This document shows, piece by piece, positions 26,778-35,436 of a stretch of DNA of 64,000 nt. The notes beneath the pieces were generated by a model. The model was not told the origin of the DNA. It did no database searches and was given only the letters and a program-made list of their open reading frames with translations. Origin of the DNA: Belnapia sp. F-4-1 (GTDB taxonomy: Bacteria; Pseudomonadota; Alphaproteobacteria; Acetobacterales; Acetobacteraceae); NCBI RefSeq assembly GCF_000802185.1, contig NZ_KN676113.1:2952856-3016855 (forward strand), in the 5' to 3' direction. Positions within the stretch are counted from its first letter, which is position 1; every line of letters starts with the position of its first letter. Both the position numbers and the translations under genes were made by a program.

Positions 26778-27380
26778 CTACCAGCGCCGCCAGCCCCAGG
26801 GCCGGCCGTAATAGCCACGCCCACCATAGAAGCCGAAGGATACGCTCGGCCCCCAGTAATAGGGATAGGCTGGGTAGGCGTAGGGCACGGCATAGCCATA
26901 GCCATAGGCCGGCACGGAATAGGCGGTGATGGCCGGCTGCGGCGCCTGCATCGTGTTGCCGGCACTGGTCATGCATTGGGCGTAGGCCGTGTCGTAACGC
27001 CCTTGCAGGTTGCCTGACGAGGCCTGCGCATTGTTGGCGCCGACCGCGGAGCCGGTGAGCAGCCCGGCCCCGGCACCGATCGCCGCCCCGGCTCCCGCCG
27101 CCCCGCCCGCCGAGCCGATCAGCGCCCCCGCCGCGGCGCCGAGCGCCGTGCCGACCGCGGCGCTGCCGACGGCCGACTGGTTCGCCGCCTGGGCCGGCGT
27201 GGCGCCACCGATCGAAGCCTGGGCGTAGTTCCGGCAGCCGATATCCTCGTTCTGGAACTGGGCCAGATCCTTGCCCTTGGCCGGCATGGCATAGAGGCTT
27301 GGCCCGCTCGGCGGCGCCACCGCGCAGGCGGCGAGGGAGAGCGGGAGGATCAGCGCGAGGCTGGCGCGTGCGGGGCTCAT
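26778..27380 (-). CDS. Glycine-zipper (YMGG-like) lipoprotein
   Basis: A 200-residue lipoprotein with lipobox LAAC (LPLSLAACAVAPP). Residues 50-130 form an Ala/Gly-rich glycine-zipper core (SAAVGTALGAAAGALIGSAGG) preceded by a CRNYAQASIGGATPAQAANQSA segment, as in YMGG-type proteins, and the C-terminus is Tyr/Gly/Pro-rich with many aromatic residues. Probably an outer-membrane-associated structural protein. Stops four bases from the convergent Bug gene. Confidence 0.82.
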   Translation of the reverse strand: MSPARASLALILPLSLAACAVAPPSGPSLYAMPAKGKDLAQFQNEDIGCRNYAQASIGGATPAQAANQSAVGSAAVGTALGAAAGALIGSAGGAAGAGAAIGAGAGLLTGSAVGANNAQASSGNLQGRYDTAYAQCMTSAGNTMQAPQPAITAYSVPAYGYGYAVPYAYPAYPYYWGPSVSFGFYGGRGYYGRPWGWRRW

Positions 27381-27468
27381 CGTGGCTCGTCTTCTTCAGC
27401 AGGGACCATTGGTTCAGATATATGGAGCGGCCGCCGGATTGCCGCACCGTTCGTTACATTTCAAGGCG

Positions 27469-28566
27469 TTAAGACCCTCGTGAACCCTCGGTGAGCAACC
27501 GGGCGAAGAGCGGCACCGCCGCCTCCAGCGCCGCCAGCTCCACGCATTCCCGCGGCGTATGCGCCGAGCCGATCGCGCCCGGCCCGAGCACGACGCAGGG
27601 GGCGAGAGCCTGCAGTTCCGAGGCGTCCGTCCCGAAGGCCGCCGTGCGCGCCGGCTGGCCGGCCAGCCGCACCGCCTGCCGCACCAGCGGATGGTCCTCG
27701 GCCAGCTCCGGCGGCGACCCCTCGGCCGCGATGGCAAGCTCCACCCCCGCCCGCTCCGCCGCCGCGCAGATCTCGGCGAGGATCGGCTCCCGGTCCAGGC
27801 TGCGGCTGGCGCGGAACTTGATGCGGCAGGTGGCCAGCGGCACCGTCACGTTCACCGCCGTGCCGTGGTTGTCGATCACCAGGTTGAAGTCGGTGAAGGG
27901 CGGATCATAGGTCGCATCCTGCAAGGCAGGGTCCTCCCTGAGCCGCAGATGAATCGCCCGCATCTCGGCGAGGAAGGGGATCAGCGCCCAGTTCGCGTTG
28001 CGCCCCGCCGCGCCGGAGGAATGCGCCTGCACCCCATGCGCCCGGGCGGTGATGTTGACCGAGGAGCGATGCCCCCGCACCGGCACGAGGCCCGTCGGCT
28101 CCGCGACGACGATCCCCCTGAGACCGAGCGACCGCGCCAGCGCACTGCCGGCCACCGCCCGCGCCCCGGCCTTGGTCGTCTCCTCGTCGGTGGTGATGAG
28201 GAGCGTCGCCGGCACGCCCTCCGGCACCGCCCGGGCCGCCAGAATGCAGGCCGCCACCGCGCCCTTCATGTCGACGCTGCCGAGCCCATGCAGCACGCCG
28301 TCTTCGATCCGTGGCGCCCAGGGGTCCTCCGTCCAGCCCGTCTCCGGCACCGTATCCATATGGCCGGAGAGGGCGAGGCCCCCCGGCGGCCCGCGATGGG
28401 CGACAAGCGCCCGCTTCGCCACCCCCGCGGCATCGGTGTAATCCAGCCGCTCGACCTCGAACCCGCCCAACTCCGCCTCGATCCGTTCGGCGATGGCAAG
28501 GTTCGACACCGCGGAGCGGCTGTCGATGGCAACGAGGTCGGCGGCGAGGCGGTGCAGGCTATCCAT
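27469..28566 (-). CDS. ArgE/DapE-like M20 deacylase
   Basis: A 365-residue zinc hydrolase of the ArgE group. Metal and catalytic motifs: SGHMDTVPETGWTEDPW, GLGSVDMKGAVA, TTDEETTKAGAR with the catalytic Glu, and RGHRSSVNITARAHGVQAHSS in the dimerisation domain. Annotated as acetylornithine deacetylase in many relatives, but substrate range is broad. ATG 28566 is the likely start; the frame extends to 28626. It is divergent by 46 bp from the threonine-synthase-like gene, so the two may share regulation. Confidence 0.87.
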   Translation of the reverse strand: MDSLHRLAADLVAIDSRSAVSNLAIAERIEAELGGFEVERLDYTDAAGVAKRALVAHRGPPGGLALSGHMDTVPETGWTEDPWAPRIEDGVLHGLGSVDMKGAVAACILAARAVPEGVPATLLITTDEETTKAGARAVAGSALARSLGLRGIVVAEPTGLVPVRGHRSSVNITARAHGVQAHSSGAAGRNANWALIPFLAEMRAIHLRLREDPALQDATYDPPFTDFNLVIDNHGTAVNVTVPLATCRIKFRASRSLDREPILAEICAAAERAGVELAIAAEGSPPELAEDHPLVRQAVRLAGQPARTAAFGTDASELQALAPCVVLGPGAIGSAHTPRECVELAALEAAVPLFARLLTEGSRGS

Positions 28567-28612
28567 GCCGCCGAGCCTTGCCGCGGACGAACGAAAGGGC
28601 AAGTCTCCGCCC

Positions 28613-29749
28613 ATGGAAGCCCCCACCGAAGCCCTGGCCTATCTCGACCCGCGCACCGGCCGCACCTGGCCGCTCGGCGCCCCCCGCTGGTGCGGCGACA
28701 ACCGCGAACCCCTGCTCCTCACCGACCTGCCGGGCATCGGCCGCGAGCAGGTGGAGGCCGGCACCCGCAGCCTCTGGCGCTACCGCGCCGCCCTGCCGCC
28801 GTTGCAAGGAGACCCCATCACCATGGGCGAGGGCTGTACCCCCCTCATCCCCCGCGCCATCAGCGGGGCAACGGCGCTGCTGAAATGCGAATGGTTCATG
28901 CCGACCGGCAGCTTCAAGGACCGCGGCGCCTCGGTGATGCTTTCCCTGCTGCGCGCCGAGGGCGTGCAGGCCGTGCTGGAGGACAGCAGCGGCAATGGTG
29001 GCGCCGCCATCGCCGCCTATGCCGCGGCGGGCGGGATGCAGGCCAAGATCATGGTCCCCGCCAGCACCTCGCCGGCCAAGACGGTGCAAAGCCGCGCCGC
29101 CGGCGCCGAGATCGAGCTGGTCCCCGGCAGCCGGCAGGACTGCGCCGATGCCGCGCTGCGGGAGGCCAGCAGGATCTTCTACGCCAGCCACAACTGGCAT
29201 CCCTACTTCCTCCAAGGCACCAAGACCCTCGCCTATGAGCTGTGGGAGGACCTTGGCTTCCGGGCGCCGGACAACGTCATCATCCCCTGCGGCGCCGGCT
29301 CCAATGTCCTCGGCTGCGCCATCGGCTTCAGCGAGTTGCTGCGCGCCGGCAGCATCGACCAGCTGCCGCGCATTTTCGCCGCGCAGCCGGCGAATTGCGC
29401 GCCCATCGCCCGCGCCTTCCTCGACCTCGACCCGGAGCCGGCGCAGCCGACCATCGCCGAGGGCACGGCGATCGCGGCCCCGCTGCGGCTGCCGGAATGC
29501 ATCGGCGTGCTGCGCCAGACCCAGGGCGGCGCGGTGATGCTGAGCGAAGAGGCCATCGCCGCCGCGACGCTCGACCTCGCCCGCACCGGCATCTATGTCG
29601 AGCCGACCTGCGCCCAGGCGGCGGCGGCCTTCGCCAAGCTGCTGGAAGCGGGGACGATCCGCCCGGCCGAGCGGACCGTGGTGGTGCTGACCGGTACCGG
29701 GCTGAAGGCGACGCCCCGGATCGCCGAGTTGATGGGAGTGGCGCTGTGA
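28613..29749 (+). CDS. Threonine-synthase-like PLP enzyme
   Basis: A 378-residue fold-type II PLP protein. The PLP lysine is in the PTGSFKDRGASVML motif, the phosphate-binding loop is DSSGNGGAAIAAYAA, and IIPCGAGSNVLGCAIGF and VVLTGTGLKAT follow, as in the threonine synthase branch. No thrA or thrB is near; it heads a plus-strand run ending in Fe-S genes and overlaps the DSD1 gene by GTGA. It may therefore act on a beta-hydroxy amino acid rather than make threonine. Start ATG 28613 has only a weak ribosome site. Confidence 0.85.
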   Translation: MEAPTEALAYLDPRTGRTWPLGAPRWCGDNREPLLLTDLPGIGREQVEAGTRSLWRYRAALPPLQGDPITMGEGCTPLIPRAISGATALLKCEWFMPTGSFKDRGASVMLSLLRAEGVQAVLEDSSGNGGAAIAAYAAAGGMQAKIMVPASTSPAKTVQSRAAGAEIELVPGSRQDCADAALREASRIFYASHNWHPYFLQGTKTLAYELWEDLGFRAPDNVIIPCGAGSNVLGCAIGFSELLRAGSIDQLPRIFAAQPANCAPIARAFLDLDPEPAQPTIAEGTAIAAPLRLPECIGVLRQTQGGAVMLSEEAIAAATLDLARTGIYVEPTCAQAAAAFAKLLEAGTIRPAERTVVVLTGTGLKATPRIAELMGVAL

Positions 29750-30846
29750 CCCTCGACGACCTGCCGACCCCCTGCCTCGTTCTCGATATCGGCCTGCTGA
29801 AGCGGAACCTCGCCGCCATGCAGGCGGCCGTTGCGCGCCATCCGGGCCTCGTCCTCCGCCCGCATCTCAAGACCGCCAAGAGCCGCGAGGTCGCCCGCCT
29901 CGCCTCGCCGGATTTCGGCCCGGTCACGGTCAGCACCCTCGCCGAGGCGCGCTACTTCGCCGAGGCCGGCTGGCGCGACCAGATCTATGCCGTCGGCATC
30001 GTGCCGGCGAAACTCGACGCCGTCGCCGCGCTGAACGAGGCCGGCGCCGCAGTGAAGGTCATCACTGACGACCTAGACGTGGCCCGCGCCATCGCGCTCC
30101 ATCCCGGCCCCGTCGAGGCGCTGATCGAGGTGGATGTCGGCGAGGGCCGCGGCGGCATCGCGCCCGAGGACCCGCTGCTGGAGGCGATCGGCGCCGCGCT
30201 CGGCCCGCGCCTCGCCGGCGTGCTCAGCCATTCCGGCCACAGCTACAACGGCCGCTCGCCCGAGGACATGGCCGCCGTGGCGGAAGCGGAGCGGGCCGGC
30301 ATCACCACAGCTGCCGGCCGGTTGCGTGCGGCGGGGCTGCCCGTCCCGATCGTCTCGCTCGGCTCCTCGCCCACCGCGCTGCATGCGAGGCGGATGGACG
30401 GCGTCACCGATGTCCGCGCCGGGGTCTACATGTTCGGCGACCTGTTCCAGGCCCAGCTCGGCACCCATGCGGTCGGCGACATCGCGCTCACCGTTCTCGC
30501 CTCCGTCATCGGCCGCAGCGCTGTGCGCAACACGCTGCTGCTGGATGCCGGGGCGCTGGCCCTTTCCAAGGACCGCAGCACCCAGGCGGCACCGCGCGAA
30601 TACGGCTTCGGACTGGTGCTCGACCAGCTCGGCCGGCCGAGCCTCGGCGAGGCCATCATCGCCCGCGCCTATCAGGAGCATGGCGAAGTCCGCAACGGGG
30701 CGCCGATGCCAGCGTTGCCCCTCGGCACGCGGCTCCGCGTGGCGCCCAACCATTGCTGCCTCACCGCCGCGGCGCATGACCGCTACCACGTGGTGGACGG
30801 CGACGAGCGGGTGATCGCGGTCTGGGACCGGGTGAACGGCTGGTAA
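29746..30846 (+). CDS. DSD1-type PLP enzyme (D-threonine aldolase / D-serine dehydratase fold)
   Basis: A 366-residue alanine-racemase-fold enzyme with GTG start overlapping the upstream stop (GTGA). The PLP lysine is in RPHLKTAKS near residue 45. The C-terminal [10 protein letters not shown] segment supplies His and Cys metal ligands that mark metal-dependent D-serine dehydratase, D-threonine aldolase and hydroxyaspartate aldolase. Together with the threonine-synthase-like enzyme and DctA it suggests handling of hydroxylated or D-amino acids. Exact reaction not decidable. Confidence 0.88.
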   Translation: MTLDDLPTPCLVLDIGLLKRNLAAMQAAVARHPGLVLRPHLKTAKSREVARLASPDFGPVTVSTLAEARYFAEAGWRDQIYAVGIVPAKLDAVAALNEAGAAVKVITDDLDVARAIALHPGPVEALIEVDVGEGRGGIAPEDPLLEAIGAALGPRLAGVLSHSGHSYNGRSPEDMAAVAEAERAGITTAAGRLRAAGLPVPIVSLGSSPTALHARRMDGVTDVRAGVYMFGDLFQAQLGTHAVGDIALTVLASVIGRSAVRNTLLLDAGALALSKDRSTQAAPREYGFGLVLDQLGRPSLGEAIIARAYQEHGEVRNGAPMPALPLGTRLRVAPNHCCLTAAAHDRYHVVDGDERVIAVWDRVNGW

Positions 30847-30857
30847 GGAAACGCAAG

Positions 30858-32165
30858 ATGGCGAGGCGCTGGCTTTCCCTGCTCTATGTCCAGGTGCTGG
30901 TCGCCATCGTCATCGGCGTCACCCTCGGCGCGATCTGGCCCGAGACCGGCGCGGCGCTGAAGCCGCTCGGCGACGGCTTCATCAAGCTGATCAAGATGGT
31001 GATCGCCCCGGTCGTCTTCCTCACCGTGGTCCACGGCATCGCCAGCGTGAAGGACGCCGGGCGCATCGGCCGCGTCGGTGTCAAGGCGCTCGTCTATTTC
31101 GAAGTGGTCTCCACCTTCGCCCTCGCCCTCGGGCTGATCGTCGCCAAACTCTTCCAGACCGGCTCGGGCTTCAACATCGACCCGAGCCAGCTCGATGCGA
31201 AGGCGGTGCAGGGTTACGCCCAGCGCGCGCAGTCGGACAGCGTGACCGACCACTTCATGCACATCATCCCGGACACCTTCATCGGCGCCTTCGCCGGCGG
31301 CGACCTGTTGCAGGTGCTCTTCCTCGCCGTGCTGACCGGCTTCGCCATCAACGCCCTGCCCGAGCGCGCGCGGGATGCCGCGAGCCATGCCGTCGACAGC
31401 CTCAGCGCCATCTTCTTCGGCGTGGTCAAGATCGTGGTGCGGGCGGCGCCCGTCGGGGCCTTCGGCGCCATGGCCTTCACCATCGGCGCCTATGGCTTCG
31501 GCTCGCTGATCCGCCTCGGGGAGCTGGTGGCGACCTTCTACCTCACCTCCATCCTTTTCGTGCTGCTGGTGCTCGGCAGCATCGCCCGCTTCTGCGGCTT
31601 CTCCATCATCCGCTTCGTCGCCTATATCCGCGAGGAGCTGCTGATCGTCCTCGGCACCTCCAGCAGCGAGAGCGTGCTGCCGCAGATCATGCAGAAGCTC
31701 CGGCGCCTCGGCTGCTCGCCCAATGTGGTGGGGCTCACCGTGCCGCTCGGCTACAGCTTCAACCTCGACGGCACCAACATCTACATGACGCTGGCGACGA
31801 TGTTCCTCGCCTATGCGACGAACACGCCGCTGACGCTGGGGCAGGAGCTCACCATCCTGCTGGTCGCCATGCTGACCTCGAAAGGCGCCTCGGGTGTCAC
31901 CGGCGCGGGCTTCGTGACGCTGGCGGCGACGCTCTCCGTCATCCCCGACATCCCGATCACGGCGCTCGCCGTCCTCGTCGGCATCGACAAGTTCATGAGC
32001 GAGTGCCGCGCGCTGACCAACCTGATCGGCAACGGCGTCGCCTGCGTCGCCGTCAGCCGCTGGGAGGGCGAGCTGGACACGGCCCAGCTCCGCGCCGAGC
32101 TGGCCCGCGGCCCCGGCACCCATGCGCTGGAGGACGCCGAGCCCGTCCGCGTACCGGCGGAATAG
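30858..32165 (+). CDS. dctA: C4-dicarboxylate/proton symporter DctA
   Basis: A 435-residue member of the dicarboxylate/amino-acid:cation symporter family with eight predicted helices and re-entrant loops. Diagnostic motifs: [19 protein letters not shown], the [13 protein letters not shown] serine loop, [16 protein letters not shown] and [22 protein letters not shown]. Close to DctA (succinate, fumarate, malate, aspartate). It starts 11 bases after the DSD1 gene with TAAGGAA, so in this operon it probably imports the enzyme substrate. No dctBD is nearby. Confidence 0.93.
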   Translation: MARRWLSLLYVQVLVAIVIGVTLGAIWPETGAALKPLGDGFIKLIKMVIAPVVFLTVVHGIASVKDAGRIGRVGVKALVYFEVVSTFALALGLIVAKLFQTGSGFNIDPSQLDAKAVQGYAQRAQSDSVTDHFMHIIPDTFIGAFAGGDLLQVLFLAVLTGFAINALPERARDAASHAVDSLSAIFFGVVKIVVRAAPVGAFGAMAFTIGAYGFGSLIRLGELVATFYLTSILFVLLVLGSIARFCGFSIIRFVAYIREELLIVLGTSSSESVLPQIMQKLRRLGCSPNVVGLTVPLGYSFNLDGTNIYMTLATMFLAYATNTPLTLGQELTILLVAMLTSKGASGVTGAGFVTLAATLSVIPDIPITALAVLVGIDKFMSECRALTNLIGNGVACVAVSRWEGELDTAQLRAELARGPGTHALEDAEPVRVPAE

Positions 32166-32214
32166 CTTGCAGGCGGCAGCGCGCCGGGCGAGGCTTCGCC
32201 CGGAGGTGCCCCGC

Positions 32215-32622
32215 ATGAGCCTCGCCGACCGCATCCGCTCCGAGAGCGCCCGCCTCGCCGCGCTCTGCACCGCCTGCGGCGATTGCGTCACGGCTTGCCC
32301 GATGACGCCCTATGCCCCGGGTGTCGCGGAGGCGGGGCCGGTCGCCGTCGCCACCGGCCTGCGCGACGTGCTCCTCGCCGGCCCCGGCACCCCCGAGGCC
32401 CGCGCCTGGATCGCCGCCTGCACCCGCAGCGGCGTCTGCACCCCCGCCTGCCGCGAGAGGATCGATCCCGCCTTCATGCTCCGCCTCGCCACCTGGCGGG
32501 CCAAGGGTGCCCTCGGCGACGCGCCGCTGATCGAGGTGAAGGAGGACACGCAGTTCTCACCCAAGGTGAAGGCCTTCGCGCGCCTCACCCTGACCGAGGA
32601 GGAGCGGCGCGAATGGCTGTAG
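32215..32622 (+). CDS. HdrC-like 4Fe-4S protein
   Basis: A 135-residue ferredoxin-like subunit. The first cluster motif is complete (Cys18, 21, 24, 28 in CTACGDCVTACPM). The second has Cys69, 75 and 79 but Ser72 where the canonical second Cys should be (CTRSGVCTPACRE), so it may hold a [3Fe-4S] or Ser-ligated cluster. CGGAGGTG precedes ATG 32215. It overlaps the next gene by ten bases and would form an electron-transfer pair with it. Confidence 0.83.
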   Translation: MSLADRIRSESARLAALCTACGDCVTACPMTPYAPGVAEAGPVAVATGLRDVLLAGPGTPEARAWIAACTRSGVCTPACRERIDPAFMLRLATWRAKGALGDAPLIEVKEDTQFSPKVKAFARLTLTEEERREWL

Positions 32623-33455
32623 GCGGCCATAAAGCCATCTTCTGGTATGGCTGCAACATGACCCGCCATGGCGAGGTCATCCGCGCCACCTCGCGCCTGC
32701 TGCAAGCCGTCGGCGTCGAGGCCGCGCCGCGCGGCGGCCCCGCCTCCTGCTGCGGCAGCCCGAAGGATGCCAATGCCCGCATCAACGAGGGCATGGCCCG
32801 CCGCACCATAGAGGCCTTCAACGCGACAGGCCGCGGCACCGTCGTCACCTGGTGCCCGTCCTGCCACATGAACATGCAGGACAGCATGGCGCCGGTGACG
32901 CCCGCGAATTTCGAGACCGTGCATGTGACGGAGGTGCTTCATGCCCGGCGCGATGCGCTCCGCCCTCTGCTCACGCGCCCCGTCCCGGCGCGGGTGCTGC
33001 TGCATGCCCATCTCGGCTTCGACGGCCGCGTGCCGGTGAACGCGCTGGTGCCGGACCTGCTTCGCCTCATCCCCGGGCTCGATCTGGCCGAGCACCGGTG
33101 CCGCGTGCCGGGCCACATGTGCTCCTCCCTCGCCGCCGTCCCCGGCGCGCTGGCCGATGCGCAGCGCGCGACGCTCGCCGCCATGGCGGAGACGGGCGCC
33201 GACACGCTCTGCACCATCTTCCATTCCTGCCACCGGGAATGCGTGGCGCTGGAGCGGAACCACCCGGTCAGGGTGGTGAACTGGATCCACCTCCTCGCCT
33301 GGAGCGCCGGCTGGGAGGCGGAGGATGGCTACAAGGCGATGCGCAATGCCGCCGACCCACGCGCCGCCCTCGGCGAGACGCTGGTCGAGGCCGCGGGCGA
33401 GGTACCCTTCACCCGGCTGGTGGAGCCGGAGCTGCGCAAGCCGCCCGCGATCTGA
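32613..33455 (+). CDS. HdrB-like protein with CCG iron-sulfur domains
   Basis: A 280-residue heterodisulfide-reductase-related protein. CCG domain one is intact: Cys14, then Cys46-Cys47-Gly48 (ASCCGSPKD), then Cys81 and Cys84 (TWCPSCHMNM). The second CCG region is degenerate: CRVPGHMC and FHSCHREC remain but the first Cys is replaced in LLHAHLGF. Partnered with the overlapping HdrC-like gene. No FAD-binding GlcD/LldD or GlpA gene is adjacent, so the electron donor is unknown. Ribosome site GAGGAGGAG. Confidence 0.83.
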   Translation: MAVGGHKAIFWYGCNMTRHGEVIRATSRLLQAVGVEAAPRGGPASCCGSPKDANARINEGMARRTIEAFNATGRGTVVTWCPSCHMNMQDSMAPVTPANFETVHVTEVLHARRDALRPLLTRPVPARVLLHAHLGFDGRVPVNALVPDLLRLIPGLDLAEHRCRVPGHMCSSLAAVPGALADAQRATLAAMAETGADTLCTIFHSCHRECVALERNHPVRVVNWIHLLAWSAGWEAEDGYKAMRNAADPRAALGETLVEAAGEVPFTRLVEPELRKPPAI

Positions 33456-33459
33456 GCCG

Positions 33460-34440
33460 CTACTCCACCTGCATCCGCAGCTCCGCTACGAGCGGCCGGA
33501 CCTGGGCCAGCTGGGCCCGCACGGCGGCGCCGAATTCCTCGGCCGAATTGCCGCCCGGCTCCGCCCCCAGATCGGCGATGCGGCGTGCTACCTCCGGATG
33601 CCGCGCGGCGGCGGCGACTTCCTGCTGCAGCCGCGCCAGGATCGGCGCCGGCGTGCCTGCCGGGGCGAAGAACCCGTTCCAGCCCAGCAGCTCGATGCTC
33701 GGATAGCCCTGCTCGCGCGCCGTCGGCACCTCCGGCAATGCGCTGGCGCGCTGGGCGGCGAGGGTGGCGACCGGGCGCAGCACCCCGGCCCGGATATTCG
33801 CCAGCGAGGAGGACAGCTGGTCGCCGCCGAACTGAATTCGTCCCGCCAACAGGTCCTGCACCAGCGGCGCCGCGCCCCGGAAGGGGATGTGGTCCATGCG
33901 GATGCCGGCATCGCGCTTCAGCACCTCGCCCACCAGGTTGATGGTGCTGCCGGGCCCGGTGGAGCCGTAGAACAGGTTGCCCCGCTCCTTCGCCACCGCG
34001 ACGAACTCGCGCAGGTCGCGCGCCGGCACCGAGGGGTTCACCAGCAGCATCATCGGCACGTTGGCGCCCATCGAGACCGGCGCGAAATCCTGCTCGATCC
34101 GGTGCGGCGCGCGGCCGGCGAATTCCAGCGCCGCCGTCGTCGTGCAGAAGGTCAGGTTGTGGAACAGCAGCGTATGGCCATCGGGCGCGGCCTTCGCCAC
34201 CACATCCGCCCCGATCGAGCCGCCGCCGCCGCCACGGTTCTCGACCACCACGGATTGCCCGAGCGTCTCGGTCAGCCGCTGGGCATAGAGCCGCGCCAGC
34301 AAATCCGTGGTGCCCCCGGCGGGGAAGGGCACGATGATGCGCACCGGCCGCGCCGGCCAGGATTCTTGCGCCGCCGCATTGCCGGCCAGCGCCGCGGCCA
34401 GCCCCCCGAGCACTCCACGCCGTCCGATCCGCACCGTCAT
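33460..34440 (-). CDS. Bug/TctC-family periplasmic solute receptor
   Basis: A 326-residue receptor with signal peptide (TVRIGRRGVLGGLAAALAGNAAAQ; twin arginine GRRGVLGG suggests Tat export). Motifs ARPVRIIVPFPAGGTTDLLARL and VVVENRGGGGGSIGADVVA are present. ATG 34440 has GGGAGGGGG upstream. First in position but last transcribed of three tandem receptors; its sequence is clearly more distant from the other two than they are from each other. Confidence 0.9.
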   Translation of the reverse strand: MTVRIGRRGVLGGLAAALAGNAAAQESWPARPVRIIVPFPAGGTTDLLARLYAQRLTETLGQSVVVENRGGGGGSIGADVVAKAAPDGHTLLFHNLTFCTTTAALEFAGRAPHRIEQDFAPVSMGANVPMMLLVNPSVPARDLREFVAVAKERGNLFYGSTGPGSTINLVGEVLKRDAGIRMDHIPFRGAAPLVQDLLAGRIQFGGDQLSSSLANIRAGVLRPVATLAAQRASALPEVPTAREQGYPSIELLGWNGFFAPAGTPAPILARLQQEVAAAARHPEVARRIADLGAEPGGNSAEEFGAAVRAQLAQVRPLVAELRMQVE

Positions 34441-34469
34441 GGCCCCCTCCCTTGGGATCGTCCCGAAGC

Positions 34470-35435
34470 TCAGCCCTCGATACTGAGGTTCAGCCGCTCG
34501 GCGATCTCTGTCCATTCCCGCAGGTTGCGCGCGATCTGGGCCCGGAAGGCAGCCGGGTCCTGGTAGCTTGGGATGGTGTCGATCGCCAGCAGCCTCTGAT
34601 GCGTCTCGGGCTTCATGGCGGTCACCCGCAAGGCCTCGGTCAGCCGGTCGAGCACCGGCTGCGGCGTCCGCGCCGGCGCCAGCAGGCCGGAGAAGCCGCT
34701 GAAGCTGAAGCGGCTGGAGAAGCCCAGCTCCTTCAGGTTCGGCACATCGGGCATGGAGGGGACGCGGCGGTCACCGCTCGCGGCCAGCGCCCGGATGCGC
34801 CCGGCCTTCATCATCTCGCCGGCCGCCGCCATGCTGTGGAAGCCACCATGGATGTTGCCGCCCAGCATGTCCTGCAGCATCGGCGTCTCGCCGCGATAGG
34901 AGACATGCGTCATCTCGAGCTTCGCCTCCTCCGCCAGCATCAGGGCGAAGGCGTGGCCGGTGCTGCCCGGTGCATAGGAGCCGAAGGAAAGGTCGCGCCC
35001 GCGCCCCCAATCGGTGAACTGCGCCATGGTCCGGACTTCGGCCGGCACCTTCGGCCCGACGCAGAATAGGATCGAGGTCGTTCCGAGCCGCCCGATCGGC
35101 GCGAAATCCGCGACCGGGTCGTAGGGGAAGCGCCGCATCACCACCGGAGTCTGCACATGGGTGGTGATGGTGAAGAGCAGCGTATAGCCATCCGCCGGCG
35201 CCTTGGCCGCAACCTCGGTGCCGATCAGCCCGCCGCCGCCGCCGCGGTTCTCGATGACGATGGGCTGGCCGAGCTCGGCCTGCATCCCCTCGGCCGCGAT
35301 TCGCGCCCAGGTATCGGTGCCGCCGCCGGGCGGGAAGGGGACGAGGAAGCGGATTGGCCGGTCGGGGTAGCCGCCCTGCGCATGGGCGAGGGCGGGCAGG
35401 GCCAGCAGGCCGGCCAGGGTGCGCCTATGGATCAT
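34470..35435 (-). CDS. Bug/TctC-family periplasmic solute receptor
   Basis: A 321-residue receptor, signal MIHRRTLAGLLALPALAHAQ, then YPDRPIRFLVPFPPGGGTDTW. It is a clear paralogue of the next gene: both share the DLSFGSYA-GS-GHAF, RGE-PML-D-LGG and GFHSM-AAG- segments. ATG 35435 starts one base after the upstream stop, so translation is coupled; ATG 35444 is an alternative. No transport membrane genes accompany it. Confidence 0.9.
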   Translation of the reverse strand: MIHRRTLAGLLALPALAHAQGGYPDRPIRFLVPFPPGGGTDTWARIAAEGMQAELGQPIVIENRGGGGGLIGTEVAAKAPADGYTLLFTITTHVQTPVVMRRFPYDPVADFAPIGRLGTTSILFCVGPKVPAEVRTMAQFTDWGRGRDLSFGSYAPGSTGHAFALMLAEEAKLEMTHVSYRGETPMLQDMLGGNIHGGFHSMAAAGEMMKAGRIRALAASGDRRVPSMPDVPNLKELGFSSRFSFSGFSGLLAPARTPQPVLDRLTEALRVTAMKPETHQRLLAIDTIPSYQDPAAFRAQIARNLREWTEIAERLNLSIEG

Positions 35436-35436
35436 G

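Noticed and set aside
28613-29749. True threonine biosynthesis gene thrC
   Set aside because: No thrA/thrB context, and it is operonic with catabolic-looking genes; kept at the family level only.
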